This document shows positions 8,636-17,518 of a DNA stretch of 64,000 bases, in pieces. The stretch's first letter is position 1. Each line of letters starts with the position of its first letter. The notes beneath the pieces were generated by a model. It was not told where the DNA came from. It did no database searches and worked only from the letters and a program-made list of their open reading frames with translations. Position numbers and translations under genes: made by a program. The stretch covers positions 11,102 through 75,101 of the forward strand of contig CAZCLA010000014.1 of NCBI GenBank assembly GCA_964499285.1, given 5' to 3'. The stretch is from JAGFIY01 sp964499285 (lineage in GTDB: Bacteria > Bacteroidota > Ignavibacteria > Ignavibacteriales > Melioribacteraceae).

Positions 8636-9397
8636 TTATTTGTACTCATAAATATAAATTTTTTCGGCACTGTCGGATACAACATAAAAAATATTCTTAT
8701 CAGCATCCATAACGAAACCCTCCGGCTGTGGAACTTCAACTCTGTACGCTGATTTTACATTGCCTTCCATATCACATTTGAACACTTTTAAACTTTCGTC
8801 ACTAAGAATCCAAAGCGAACTATCAATTTCTGAATAAAATACTGCCGAATAATCCATCGCAAAATTTAATTCCTTAGTTTCAAGTAAATTTAATTCTTTA
8901 TCCAATTTTATGAGCAGTCCGGGTTCTTTTTCATTCAACACAAAAAATACCGAATCCGAAGGAACGTAAGTTATCCCCTCAAGCCCAGAATTAAAGATGT
9001 CGTTTGTTTCAAGTTTTACTTCACGTAGCTCATTTCCGGCAAGATCTATAAGAGCAACTTTTCTTTCGATCTCGAACACAACAGCAAGTGTATTTTCATC
9101 GACTGCAGTTATTCCTTCCAAATCTTTATCCTTAAGAACCAGACTATCAAGAATTTCTCCCTTGAAATTAAGTTTATAAACGGTTTGATTCTGATCGCTT
9201 ACGCTCCAAAAACCATCTTTTGTGAAAGTAAAACTAAGTCCGCTCGGTTCAGGAAAACGTAATTGATAACTGTCTATCAATTTGGGATTCTCAATCCTTA
9301 AATTGCTTATACCGGTTTCAACTTTAGATTCACCGCAAGTTGTAAAAAAACTAATGGCTGCTGCTGCAATAAAAATCGCACTTAGGTATTTCGTCAT
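8636..9397 (-). CDS. SdiA-regulated-domain lipoprotein (beta-propeller)
   Basis: A 253-residue protein with signal sequence and a probable lipidation Cys21 (SFFTTC). It contains the repeated EPSGLSF, DLEGITAV, GLEGITYV and PEGFVMD signatures of the SdiA-regulated / phytase-esterase-like propeller family. Each EG(I/L) motif marks a blade and also provides acidic residues that bind metal in phytase-like relatives. Substrate unknown; location periplasmic or outer-membrane face is inferred from the lipobox. It is the first gene of a pair with the DUF6544-like gene. Confidence 0.82.
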   Translation of the reverse strand: MTKYLSAIFIAAAAISFFTTCGESKVETGISNLRIENPKLIDSYQLRFPEPSGLSFTFTKDGFWSVSDQNQTVYKLNFKGEILDSLVLKDKDLEGITAVDENTLAVVFEIERKVALIDLAGNELREVKLETNDIFNSGLEGITYVPSDSVFFVLNEKEPGLLIKLDKELNLLETKELNFAMDYSAVFYSEIDSSLWILSDESLKVFKCDMEGNVKSAYRVEVPQPEGFVMDADKNIFYVVSDSAEKIYIYEYK

Positions 9398-9568
9398 TTA
9401 TCTTCCGATCATAGATAATTTGGTAAAAATAATATAGTAGAAACAAAAATAGGTAAATGAATGTTATTAACGAAGTTTATCTAACTCTTTTAGCTTCGGG
9501 GAAAAATAAAATGGAATAAATTTCACATTAACCATATATTTATGAATCGATAAATCAATGAGGTAGTA

Positions 9569-9784
9569 ATGATCAGAAAGGATTTACTTGATATATTATG
9601 CTGTCCCGAAACTAAAGCAGATCTTGTTCTGGAAGGTGATTCATTAATTTCAACGGATAAAGCAACCAGACGCAAATATAAAATTAAAAACGATATCCCG
9701 ATTATGTTGATCGAAGAATCGGTTCAATTATCCGAAGTCGAGTGGAAGCAAATAATGATAAAACACGATAAACCAACCGAATAG
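9569..9784 (+). CDS. Trm112-family small protein (YcaR/UPF0434-like)
   Basis: A 71-residue protein with the Trm112 start pattern LLDILCCPETKADLVLE and the C-terminal NDIPIMLIEES. Eukaryotic and archaeal Trm112 activates methyltransferases; the bacterial role is not firmly defined. Of the zinc-knuckle cysteines only the first CCP pair is present, as in many bacterial homologues. A GAGG site lies 7 bases before the ATG. It leads a plus-strand run continuing with the FAD enzyme 26 bases downstream. Confidence 0.85.
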   Translation: MIRKDLLDILCCPETKADLVLEGDSLISTDKATRRKYKIKNDIPIMLIEESVQLSEVEWKQIMIKHDKPTE

Positions 9785-9810
9785 TATTACCAGCCTCCAA
9801 AAGTTTTATT

Positions 9811-11289
9811 ATGATTTTTAAATTCGATCAATCCGAAATACAAGATTACTTGAATGACGCTGCAAACTTCAAAGGGGAATGTGAAGGAGTCTATTTTCCG
9901 GAGTCCGCAGATGATATTGTTAAACTCGTTAAATCTGCAAACTCAAACAAGAAAAAAATTACAGTCTGCGGTGCACGAACCGGTCTAACCGGCGGGTCTG
10001 TTCCACAAGATGGGTTAGTAATTTCAACCGAAAAGCTGAACAAGATTTTGAAGATCGATCCTGAAGAAAAAATTGCAGTAGTACAACCCGGAGTATTTCT
10101 TTCAGAATTAAACGAAAAACTATCGGAGTTAAATCTCTATTATCCTCCAGATCCGACTGAGAAGAATTGTTTTATCGGCGGTACAGTCGCAACAAATGCC
10201 AGCGGGGCAAAGACATTTAAATACGGACCAACCAGAAACTTTGTTCAAGAACTTTCGATCATTCTGCCCGACGGTGAAATGCTCAAATTAAAAAGAGGTG
10301 AGATAAAACAAGACAACTATGAACTTACTCTTAAAACTCAATCCGGAAAGTTGATTGAATTAAATCTTCCTGAAATAACAATCCCAAACACAAAACATTC
10401 CGCAGGTTATTATGTTACCAAAAATTTAGATGCTATCGATTTATTTATAGGAATGGAAGGAACGCTTGGCATAATAACTGAAATCAAATTGAGTTTGATG
10501 ACCATACCGGAAAAAATATTTTCAATCTTTGTTTTCTTTAAATCAGAAATTGAATCGCTAAAGTTCGTTGAGAAAGTAAGATATCTATCTGAAATAAATA
10601 AAAACGTTACAAGTAAAATTAACGCACGCGGGATCGAATTCTTCGACATAAATTCTCTTAAGTTTGTGAAAGGATCGCCTGGTGCAATTCCCCCAAATAC
10701 CGAAGCTGCGATCTGGATAGAACAAGAAACAACTTCTGAATCACAAGATACTGTTCTCGAAGAGTGGATTACTCTCTTGGAAAACAATAATATAAATGTT
10801 GACGAAAGCTGGATTGCTCTTTCGGAAAAAGAAAGAAAAGAATTTGAAAATTTCCGGCACTCAATTCCTTCTCAAGTGAATGAGTACATTTCAAAAAACA
10901 ATTTTAGAAAAGTCGGAACCGATACCGCCGTTCCGAACGATAAGCTAGAAGAGTATTATAATTTTTGCAAACTTATAGCTGAAGGTTCTGGTATTAACTT
11001 TGTAATATATGGTCATATTGGAAACTCGCATTTACATTTGAATTTTATTTTAAAGTCTATACAAGAATATGAAAACGCGAAACAACTCTACAAGCAGATG
11101 TGTATAAAAGCCGTTGAACTTGGAGGAACAGTTTCAGCCGAACATGGAATTGGCAAGATGAAAAGAGAATATCTAATTGATATGTTCGGAGAAGAAAAAG
11201 TAAGAGAGATGGCTTCACTTAAAAAAACATTGGACCCGAATTTAATTTTGAACATCGGTAATATTTTTGACCCCGGAATTTTTGCGTGA
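9811..11289 (+). CDS. FAD-linked oxidoreductase, glycolate oxidase GlcD / D-lactate dehydrogenase type
   Basis: A 492-residue flavoenzyme of the vanillyl-alcohol-oxidase/PCMH group, expected to oxidise a 2-hydroxy acid such as D-lactate or glycolate. The FAD-binding part has CGARTGLTGGSVP (about 53-65) and GGTVATNASGAKTFKYGPTR (about 127-146). The C-terminal part has the metal-binding stretch YGHIGNSHLHLNF and EHGIGKMKREYL. No iron-sulfur domain is fused and no GlcE/GlcF partner lies beside it, favouring a stand-alone D-lactate dehydrogenase. The last codons overlap the GTG start of the TPR gene, implying coupling. Confidence 0.88.
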   Translation: MIFKFDQSEIQDYLNDAANFKGECEGVYFPESADDIVKLVKSANSNKKKITVCGARTGLTGGSVPQDGLVISTEKLNKILKIDPEEKIAVVQPGVFLSELNEKLSELNLYYPPDPTEKNCFIGGTVATNASGAKTFKYGPTRNFVQELSIILPDGEMLKLKRGEIKQDNYELTLKTQSGKLIELNLPEITIPNTKHSAGYYVTKNLDAIDLFIGMEGTLGIITEIKLSLMTIPEKIFSIFVFFKSEIESLKFVEKVRYLSEINKNVTSKINARGIEFFDINSLKFVKGSPGAIPPNTEAAIWIEQETTSESQDTVLEEWITLLENNNINVDESWIALSEKERKEFENFRHSIPSQVNEYISKNNFRKVGTDTAVPNDKLEEYYNFCKLIAEGSGINFVIYGHIGNSHLHLNFILKSIQEYENAKQLYKQMCIKAVELGGTVSAEHGIGKMKREYLIDMFGEEKVREMASLKKTLDPNLILNIGNIFDPGIFA

Positions 11290-13157
11290 AACGAACAAAA
11301 CAAATATTTTTTCTTTTCTGTTTTTCCTTTTTGATTGTAACTCGAATTGAAGCCCAAGTTGATGATAATATCGCTTCCAAAATACAGCTTGCTCAGACTT
11401 ACGAACGAATGGGAGAATTAGAAAGAGCAAGATCGATTTACTTCGAAGTCCTTTCTCAACAGCCTTGGAACAACACTGTAATTTCAGCGATTAATGAAAT
11501 TTATTTAAGTACAAAGGATTATGAATCTTCAATAAAATTTCTAAACGAAAGATTGATCAACAATCCTAATGATCTCAATGTTTACGGAATGCTTGGCAGT
11601 ACTTATTTCATTAAAGGAACTCCCGATTCTGCAAAAATTTTCTGGCAAAAAGGAATTGAGACTAAACCTGAAAACGAGGTTAGTTACAGATTGATGGCAA
11701 ACTATGCGATTCAAATTCGTGCCTTTGAGGAAGCAATTGATATTTTGAACAAAGGGAAGAAGATATCCCAAAATCAAACGAATTTATCACTAGAAATTGC
11801 AAATTTATTGTTAGCCACAATGGATTATTCAGAAGCGGTTTATGAATATTCGGAAATTCTCCAAAATAATCCCCAACAGTATCAAAACATAAAAAACAGA
11901 ATTACACCTTTTCTTTCAAATCAAGGTGCCATAGAAGAGATTATCGACGGTTTTAAAGATTACCTTTCGAAAAATAACGACAATACGGTAAAACAATTTC
12001 TTGCTTATCTCTATACATATAAACGAGATTATGAAAGAGCATTTGAAATTATTGCCGAACTTGATGAAAAAACCGGAAGCCGAGGGCAACTAATTTATGG
12101 TTTTGCCGAAGAAGCAATGAAGGATAACGATTTTATCTCAGCGAACCGCGCATATAAATTTTTGGTTGATAATTTTTCGGATTCAAATTTATCCTCCTAC
12201 TTTAAGTTAGGCTATGCAAAAACCTCGGAAAAAATTTTGATTGACAGATATAGATCAAGCGAAAACTGGAAACTCTTCAAAGTAAACGATACGATAAATT
12301 CACATAAGTTTACCGAAATATTGGCACTTTACGACGAATTGACAAACGACAAAAGAAACATACAAATTCTCGTAGAAGCTTATTATAGGAAAGCTCTTCT
12401 GGAGAAAAATATTTTCAATAATTTTGACTCCGCTTATCGCTCTTTTGCCGAAGTGGTCGAACTTTTTCCAAATTCGGATATTGGATCAAACACTTATGTT
12501 CAACTTGGGGACATAGAAGTATTAAGAAATAATCTTGATTCTGCCCGAAGATATTATGCATCAGCGCGCTCAAGTAAAGGTGTTTCAGCAAAGAGCAGAT
12601 CTGATGCTGCTTTTGGACTTGCAAAACTCGATTTTTGGAAAGGTAATTTTGATGCATCCGTTTCAACACTTAAATCAATCTCAACAAACACTCGCGACGA
12701 AACAACTAATGATGCAATTGAACTTTCAATTTTGATAACAACATTTAAAAACGATTCACTCAGTCTGCTTGCATTTGCTGAAGCAGATAAACTTATGATG
12801 CAGCAGAAGATTTTTGAGGCAATATCGGAATTTGAAAAAATTGCCGGAACATCTGAATTTTTCCTTATGCGCGAAACAGCTTTGATGAAACTCGCTAAAC
12901 TATTTATTGCAATTGACGAATATAAACATGCGGATGAAATTCTCTCACAAATTTTTAATGTTGAAAAATCAATAGTGTTTTCAGATCAAGCTCTGTTCTT
13001 GCGTGGGAATGTTGCTTACTACGGATTAAAGGACAATGAAACGGCATTGGAGCATTACAATAAATTACTTGAAAGTTTCCCTAACTCCTTATATTTTGCT
13101 GATTGTCGTGAAAAAATAAATACAATTTTAGAAAATAAAACTCAAAAAGAATCATGA
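11286..13157 (+). CDS. Secreted TPR-repeat protein
   Basis: A 623-residue protein with a signal peptide (KRTKQIFFLFCFSFLIVTRIEAQ), so probably periplasmic or outer-membrane associated. Tetratricopeptide repeats fill most of the rest; examples are LAQTYERMGELERARSIYFEVL (about 38-59) and the C-terminal ALEHYNKLLESFPNSLYF. The layout resembles tetratricopeptide proteins involved in gliding or outer-membrane assembly, but no specific family is recognised. The start is GTG at 11286, overlapping the upstream stop (GTGA). Its stop overlaps the clpX ATG (ATGA), so three unrelated functions are translationally linked. Confidence 0.82.
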   Translation: MKRTKQIFFLFCFSFLIVTRIEAQVDDNIASKIQLAQTYERMGELERARSIYFEVLSQQPWNNTVISAINEIYLSTKDYESSIKFLNERLINNPNDLNVYGMLGSTYFIKGTPDSAKIFWQKGIETKPENEVSYRLMANYAIQIRAFEEAIDILNKGKKISQNQTNLSLEIANLLLATMDYSEAVYEYSEILQNNPQQYQNIKNRITPFLSNQGAIEEIIDGFKDYLSKNNDNTVKQFLAYLYTYKRDYERAFEIIAELDEKTGSRGQLIYGFAEEAMKDNDFISANRAYKFLVDNFSDSNLSSYFKLGYAKTSEKILIDRYRSSENWKLFKVNDTINSHKFTEILALYDELTNDKRNIQILVEAYYRKALLEKNIFNNFDSAYRSFAEVVELFPNSDIGSNTYVQLGDIEVLRNNLDSARRYYASARSSKGVSAKSRSDAAFGLAKLDFWKGNFDASVSTLKSISTNTRDETTNDAIELSILITTFKNDSLSLLAFAEADKLMMQQKIFEAISEFEKIAGTSEFFLMRETALMKLAKLFIAIDEYKHADEILSQIFNVEKSIVFSDQALFLRGNVAYYGLKDNETALEHYNKLLESFPNSLYFADCREKINTILENKTQKES

Positions 13158-14407
13158 ATGACAAAAGAGATCAACGCAGCGTAAACTGTTCTTTTTGTGG
13201 TCGATCAGGCAGTGAAGTTACTAGCATGGTCGCCGGGCCCGATGTTTACATCTGCGATATTTGCATAAAAACAAGTGTTGATATATTAAAAAACAATTTA
13301 GCTGCTTTTGATAAAAAATCTTCATCAAAAGATCAGATAACTCCCGAACAGATCAAGAAAAACCTCGACGAATATGTCATCGGACAAGAAACTGCAAAAA
13401 AAGTTCTTTCCGTAGCGGTGTACAATCATTATAAAAGAATCAACAGCACAACTAGCTACTTTGAACTGGACGATGTTGAAATCGAAAAAAGCAACATTCT
13501 ATTGATCGGTTCAACCGGTGTGGGCAAAACATTAATTGCTCAGACACTTGCAAGAATTCTCGATGTTCCTTTCGCAATTGCCGATGCGACAACTTTAACC
13601 GAAGCTGGCTATGTCGGTGATGACGTTGAAACTGTTTTGGTAAGACTTTTACAAGCTGCAGAATATAATGTAGAAAAAGCGCAGCGAGGAATTGTATACA
13701 TTGACGAAATTGATAAAATTGCCCGCAAAAGTGAAAGCACTTCTATAACACGTGATGTTTCTGGCGAAGGAGTTCAACAAGCCCTTCTTAAAATTCTGGA
13801 AGGCACGGTTGCAGGCGTTCCCCCTCGCGGAGGTAGAAAACATCCTGAACAAAGTTTAATAAATATAAACACGAAGAATATTCTTTTCATAGTTGGAGGT
13901 GCCTTCGATGGTATTGACCCGATAATTGCATCGAGGCTCAATCAAAACACGATGGGATTTGGAGATAAAGAACTTGAAACAAAAAGCTTGGATAAAGATG
14001 AACTTATTCAGAATATCCTTCCCGAAGATCTGTTGAGATACGGTTTAATTCCTGAATTGATAGGAAGAATTCCAATCATCGCACCGCTTCATTCATTGAG
14101 TGAAGAAGCATTGAAAAATATTCTTCTTAAACCAAAGAACGCAATTATAAAGCAATTCAAAAAATTGTTTTTAATGGAAGGTGTCCAACTGGAATTTGAG
14201 GAACAAGCTCTCGATGAAATTGTTAAAATTGCAATGGAAAGAAAAACAGGAGCAAGAGCATTAAGATCAATTGTCGAAAGTATTCTCTTGGATATAATGT
14301 ATGAACTCCCAAATCTTAAAAATATCGATAAATGTCTTATTACAGGCAATACGGTTCGGAAAGGTGAAAAACCGGTCTACGTCAAAACAGATAGAAAATC
14401 AGCTTAG
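13154..14407 (+). CDS. clpX: ATP-dependent Clp protease ATP-binding subunit ClpX
   Basis: A 417-residue AAA+ unfoldase that recognises tagged substrates and feeds them to ClpP. The N-terminal zinc-binding domain has Cys12, Cys15, Cys34 and Cys37. The AAA+ core has Walker A GSTGVGKT (119-126), the pore loop GYVG (152-155), Walker B VYIDEID (Asp184, Glu185), the RKH loop (228-230), ELIGRIP with the arginine finger, and the sensor-2 motif TGARALR. All key residues are intact. In many genomes clpP precedes clpX, but here a TPR gene overlaps its start and no clpP is present in the window. Confidence 0.97.
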   Translation: MNDKRDQRSVNCSFCGRSGSEVTSMVAGPDVYICDICIKTSVDILKNNLAAFDKKSSSKDQITPEQIKKNLDEYVIGQETAKKVLSVAVYNHYKRINSTTSYFELDDVEIEKSNILLIGSTGVGKTLIAQTLARILDVPFAIADATTLTEAGYVGDDVETVLVRLLQAAEYNVEKAQRGIVYIDEIDKIARKSESTSITRDVSGEGVQQALLKILEGTVAGVPPRGGRKHPEQSLININTKNILFIVGGAFDGIDPIIASRLNQNTMGFGDKELETKSLDKDELIQNILPEDLLRYGLIPELIGRIPIIAPLHSLSEEALKNILLKPKNAIIKQFKKLFLMEGVQLEFEEQALDEIVKIAMERKTGARALRSIVESILLDIMYELPNLKNIDKCLITGNTVRKGEKPVYVKTDRKSA

Positions 14408-14429
14408 TTTTTTTATAAATTATATTCAC

Positions 14430-14463
14430 AGCTCAGTATTACAAAATGCTGAGCTATTTTTTT
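14430..14463 (+). terminator. Intrinsic terminator after clpX
   Basis: An 11-bp stem with one T-G wobble, AGCTCAGTATT (14430-14440) / AATGCTGAGCT (14445-14455), loop ACAA, followed by A and seven T. It lies 22 bases after the clpX stop and would end the Trm112-to-clpX transcript. Confidence 0.88.
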
Positions 14464-14469
14464 AAAATC

Positions 14470-15720
14470 ATGAAAATAACTTCAATTTATTTCCTGTGTG
14501 TATTATCGCTTACCGCACAAAGTAAAATCTTTATTAATATGGATTCTGCTCAAAGTGATCATCTCAAAGCATATGGGGTTGTATTCAATTCATTAGTGGA
14601 TGGAGGTACAGCTGATTGGCTCCTAAATTACAAAGGCGGTTCATTCGTTATCGATTATTCGGATAAGACAGTTTTGAAATGCAGAGCTGCGGGGGTTTCG
14701 TTCACCCAGATTTCCAGTTCAGATTTGGTTGATATTTACAGCTTTGTGCAATCGGATGAACAAAATATGGAAGTTATCCGTTTGGAAAAAGCTCCCGAAA
14801 TAGCTGTTTATGTTCCACCGGGATTTCAACCATGGGATGATGCAGTAACACTTGCTCTTGAGTATGCAGAAGTGAAATACGAGAAAATTTGGATAGAAGA
14901 AATTTTGCTGGGCGATCTCGAAAAATACGATTGGCTGCATCTTCATCACGAAGATTTTACCGGTCAGTACGGAAAATTTTACAACAGTTTTAGAAACGCA
15001 CCTTGGTACATAGAGCAGCAGCAGCTTTACGAAAATGAAGCAAAGAGATTAGGTTTTTCGAAAGTGTCTCAAATGGAATTAGCAGTTGCGCAATCTATAA
15101 AAGAATATATTGCCGGCGGCGGTTTTTTATTTGCGATGTGTTCAGCAACGGATTCTTACGATATTTCACTTTCAGCTCATAATACCGATATAGCAGAAAG
15201 AATGTATGACGGCGATGCCTCAGATCCCGATGCACAAGAAAAAATTGATTTTTCTAACACTCTTGCATTTGAAAATTTCACACTCGAAATGAATCCTCTC
15301 GTTTATGAGTACAGCAACATCGACATACAGCCAAATGAAATAGGAAATCAAAATAACGATTACTTTACATTGTTTGATTTTTCTGCAAAATACGATCCGG
15401 TTCCGACAATGCTTAATCAAAATCATGTTAATGTCATAAAAGGATTTATGGGTCAGACAACAATGTTCAGAAAAAATTTGATAAAAAAATCAGTATATGT
15501 TCTTGCAGAAAGAGCCGGATCCGATCAAGTTAAATATGTTCATGGTAATTATGGAAGAGGAACATTTACATTTTACGGCGGGCACGATCCCGAAGATTAT
15601 CAACATGCCGTTGGTGATCCGCCTACTGATTTAAGTCTTTACAAAAATTCGCCTGGATACAGATTAATTCTCAACAATATTCTCTTTCCGGCAGCAAAGA
15701 AAAAAAAGCAAAAAACATAA
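14470..15720 (+). CDS. Exported conserved protein with GATase1-like features
   Basis: A 416-residue protein from the ATG at 14470, which begins a clear signal peptide (KITSIYFLCVLSLTAQ). It is strongly patterned and likely well conserved: DSAQSDHLKAYG, WLLNYKGGSF, WLHLHHEDFTGQYGKFY, AGGGFLFAMCSATD, DYFTLFDFSAKYDPVPT and GRGTFTFYGGHDPEDYQH. The Cys in FAMCSA and the GGHDP region suggest a class-I-glutamine-amidotransferase-like or ThuA-like fold. From memory, relatives are sometimes auto-labelled asparagine synthetase B, but no AsnB domain is visible. It ends in a basic tail, KKKKQKT. Its ATG directly follows the clpX terminator. Function unknown. Confidence 0.75.
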   Translation: MKITSIYFLCVLSLTAQSKIFINMDSAQSDHLKAYGVVFNSLVDGGTADWLLNYKGGSFVIDYSDKTVLKCRAAGVSFTQISSSDLVDIYSFVQSDEQNMEVIRLEKAPEIAVYVPPGFQPWDDAVTLALEYAEVKYEKIWIEEILLGDLEKYDWLHLHHEDFTGQYGKFYNSFRNAPWYIEQQQLYENEAKRLGFSKVSQMELAVAQSIKEYIAGGGFLFAMCSATDSYDISLSAHNTDIAERMYDGDASDPDAQEKIDFSNTLAFENFTLEMNPLVYEYSNIDIQPNEIGNQNNDYFTLFDFSAKYDPVPTMLNQNHVNVIKGFMGQTTMFRKNLIKKSVYVLAERAGSDQVKYVHGNYGRGTFTFYGGHDPEDYQHAVGDPPTDLSLYKNSPGYRLILNNILFPAAKKKKQKT

Positions 15721-15761
15721 TACTTGCTGAATCCAAACAACCAAAAAATCATCAAATACTT

Positions 15762-16418
15762 ATGAAAAAAATTAAATTATCCCGAACTCAAGAAGAAATT
15801 GAAATCGGGAAAGTTATATGCGTAGGCAGAAATTATGCAAAACATGCCGAGGAGTTAGGAAACGTTGTTCCCGAAATTCCGCTACTTTTTCTCAAACCAG
15901 CTTCGGTGATTATTAATACTGGTGAAGATATCACTTATCCACCATATTCAAAAGATATGCATCATGAAGTGGAACTTGTAGTGTTAATTGGAAAGGACTT
16001 AAAAAATGCCGATGACAAAGAGGCTGAAGATGCAATACTCGGTTATGCCGTTGGATTGGATATGACTTTAAGGGATGTTCAATCTGAACTAAAATCAAAA
16101 GGACATCCTTGGACACTCGCTAAAGTTTTTGACGGAGCCGGTGTATTGGGGGAATTCACAACTAAGAACGAATTTAATTACACGGGTGGAGAATCTATAA
16201 AACTATGGATCAACAACGAACTGAAACAAAGCTCTCAATTAAAAAGCATGCTTAACTCACCCGTTAGTTTAATCAAATATATCTCCACGATTATGAAATT
16301 AGAGTGCGGTGATTTAATCTTTACCGGAACCCCTGAGGGTGTTGGCTCTGTGAACAAAGGAGATAAAATAACAGCAGAAATTGAAAAGTGCAGAAGAATT
16401 GAAACAGTAGTTAAATAA
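15762..16418 (+). CDS. Fumarylacetoacetate hydrolase (FAH) family protein
   Basis: A 218-residue cytoplasmic FAH-fold enzyme, in length and motifs close to the YcgM/FAHD1 acylpyruvase group, which hydrolyses acylpyruvates or decarboxylates oxaloacetate. The metal ligands are visible: Glu69 and Glu71 in HHEVELVV and Asp100 in VGLDMTLRD. Other family motifs are CVGRNYAKHAEE (20-31), LFLKPAS, KVFDGAG and IFTGTPEGVG. The true substrate cannot be read from the sequence. It starts 41 bases after the exported GATase-like gene and is followed after 12 bases by the zinc-ribbon gene, so all may be one transcript. Confidence 0.88.
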   Translation: MKKIKLSRTQEEIEIGKVICVGRNYAKHAEELGNVVPEIPLLFLKPASVIINTGEDITYPPYSKDMHHEVELVVLIGKDLKNADDKEAEDAILGYAVGLDMTLRDVQSELKSKGHPWTLAKVFDGAGVLGEFTTKNEFNYTGGESIKLWINNELKQSSQLKSMLNSPVSLIKYISTIMKLECGDLIFTGTPEGVGSVNKGDKITAEIEKCRRIETVVK

Positions 16419-16430
16419 GAGGGAGAAACC

Positions 16431-16676
16431 ATGCCGATTTTTGAATATCAATGTTTAAACTGCAAGTCACCTTACGAAATTTTTCACAAATCACATTCAA
16501 TTCAAGAAAAAATTGAATGTCCAAATTGCGGATCTACTGAACATAAAAAGTTAATGTCCTCGTTTGCTTCTTCAATGGGATCTTCGGTCTCAAGTTCAAG
16601 TTGTGCTAGCGGTAATTGTGAAGTTCCTGCATCGAGTTACGGCGGATGTGCAAGCGGCACTTGCGGATTAAACTAA
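16431..16676 (+). CDS. FmdB-family zinc-ribbon protein
   Basis: An 81-residue protein beginning MPIFEYQCLNC, the FmdB/CxxC putative regulatory signature. Zinc ligands are Cys8, Cys11, Cys30 and Cys33 (CPNCGS). The Ser/Gly/Cys-rich tail (SSSCASGNCEVPASS, GGCASGTCG) is low complexity and common in this family. Role unknown; regulation is only an old family label. A purine-rich GAGGGAGA site precedes the ATG. Its TAA overlaps the ATG of the rhodanese gene. Confidence 0.85.
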   Translation: MPIFEYQCLNCKSPYEIFHKSHSIQEKIECPNCGSTEHKKLMSSFASSMGSSVSSSSCASGNCEVPASSYGGCASGTCGLN

Positions 16677-17083
16677 TGTTTACATTGATTAGAAAATCAT
16701 TTGCATATGCTGCAAGTTTATTTCTTGCAGCTTCTTTAATCTCTTGCTCCGAAACTGTGCCTGAACATAACGAAATGAGTGCAGAAGAATTATTTAATAG
16801 ATTGAAGACCGATAGTAGTATCGTTGTTCTCGATATAAGAACTTTGCCCGAACTCTCAGGTGCGTTGCCAAAAATTGAGGGTGCTTTACACATCGAAACT
16901 TCCGAAGTCGATCGTAGAATAAATGAACTTGACCCATTCAAAAATAAAACGATTGCCGTTATATGCAGATCAGGAAACCGCTCAAGAGCGATCACGAATC
17001 TATTGACTGATAATGGCTACAACGTAAAAAATGTTACTGATGGTATGATCGGTTATATGAAAGCTAAATCCCCAGAAAAATAA
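16676..17083 (+). CDS. Rhodanese-domain lipoprotein
   Basis: A 135-residue protein starting at the ATG overlapping the preceding stop (TAATG). It has a lipoprotein signal with canonical lipobox LISC (Cys24), then a single rhodanese domain. The domain shows VLDIRTLPEL and the active-site loop CRSGNRS with catalytic Cys97, typical of single-domain sulfurtransferases. It probably handles sulfane sulfur or thiol redox chemistry in the periplasm. An earlier in-frame start at 16646 would lengthen the N-terminus and spoil the signal peptide. The neighbouring Cys-rich FmdB-like protein is a possible co-expressed partner. Confidence 0.85.
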   Translation: MFTLIRKSFAYAASLFLAASLISCSETVPEHNEMSAEELFNRLKTDSSIVVLDIRTLPELSGALPKIEGALHIETSEVDRRINELDPFKNKTIAVICRSGNRSRAITNLLTDNGYNVKNVTDGMIGYMKAKSPEK

Positions 17084-17223
17084 ACTAATTTGATAATTTC
17101 TCTCCAAATTAATGCATTTTCCGCTCTACTATTCTTTAAAAAATAATCTTTTGTTCAAACAACTCTTCATGTTTTAATAGCAATTTAGTATATTCGTGGG
17201 CTTAATTACTTGGAGTATTTTTA

Positions 17224-17388
17224 ATGGCTAAACAACAAACTTTTGCGGATAAAGCAAAAGCGAAGAAGAAAGCATCCAAGGTTGCGATTAAATTTGTAAA
17301 GACTGTCAAATCTGAAAAAGGCAGTTACAAATTTCAAGAAAAATTCGTATACCTGGATGACGTTAATCAAGTTTCTACTTTAAAATAA
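17224..17388 (+). CDS. Small basic protein, DUF4295-like
   Basis: A 54-residue Lys-rich protein read directly from the sequence: MAKQQTFADKAKAKKKASKV, then a segment containing IKFVKTVKSEKGSYKFQEKF, and a short end VSTLK. The central VK(S/T)-x-K-x-GSYKF-x-E pattern matches DUF4295, a family found next to rpmB/rpmG in Bacteroidota. From memory a member has been modelled as a ribosomal protein (bL38) in Flavobacterium, which fits the size and charge. The ATG has TTGGAGT 10 bases upstream and a terminator follows directly, so it is a stand-alone transcription unit. rpmB and rpmG are not adjacent here. Confidence 0.75.
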   Translation: MAKQQTFADKAKAKKKASKVAIKFVKTVKSEKGSYKFQEKFVYLDDVNQVSTLK

Positions 17389-17416
17389 AGCGGTATATTG
17401 CCGCTTTTTCTTTCTT
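17387..17416 (+). terminator. Intrinsic terminator after the DUF4295-like gene
   Basis: Stem AAAGCGGTA / TGCCGCTTT (17387-17395 / 17399-17407) with one wobble pair and a TAT loop, followed by a T-rich tail. It begins inside the stop codon of the 54-residue gene. Confidence 0.85.
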
Positions 17417-17518
17417 CATCGTAATATCAGCATTCACATATAATTCGTTTTAAAAAGTTTATTTGTTGTTGGTCTCGTAACTGACTGGGAGAATTCCCAG
17501 AGAAAAGGAGAAGATGCC

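Noticed and set aside
16606..16995. 129-residue minus-strand frame over the FmdB and rhodanese genes
   Set aside because: Both plus-strand genes have diagnostic Cys motifs in place; the reverse frame has none.
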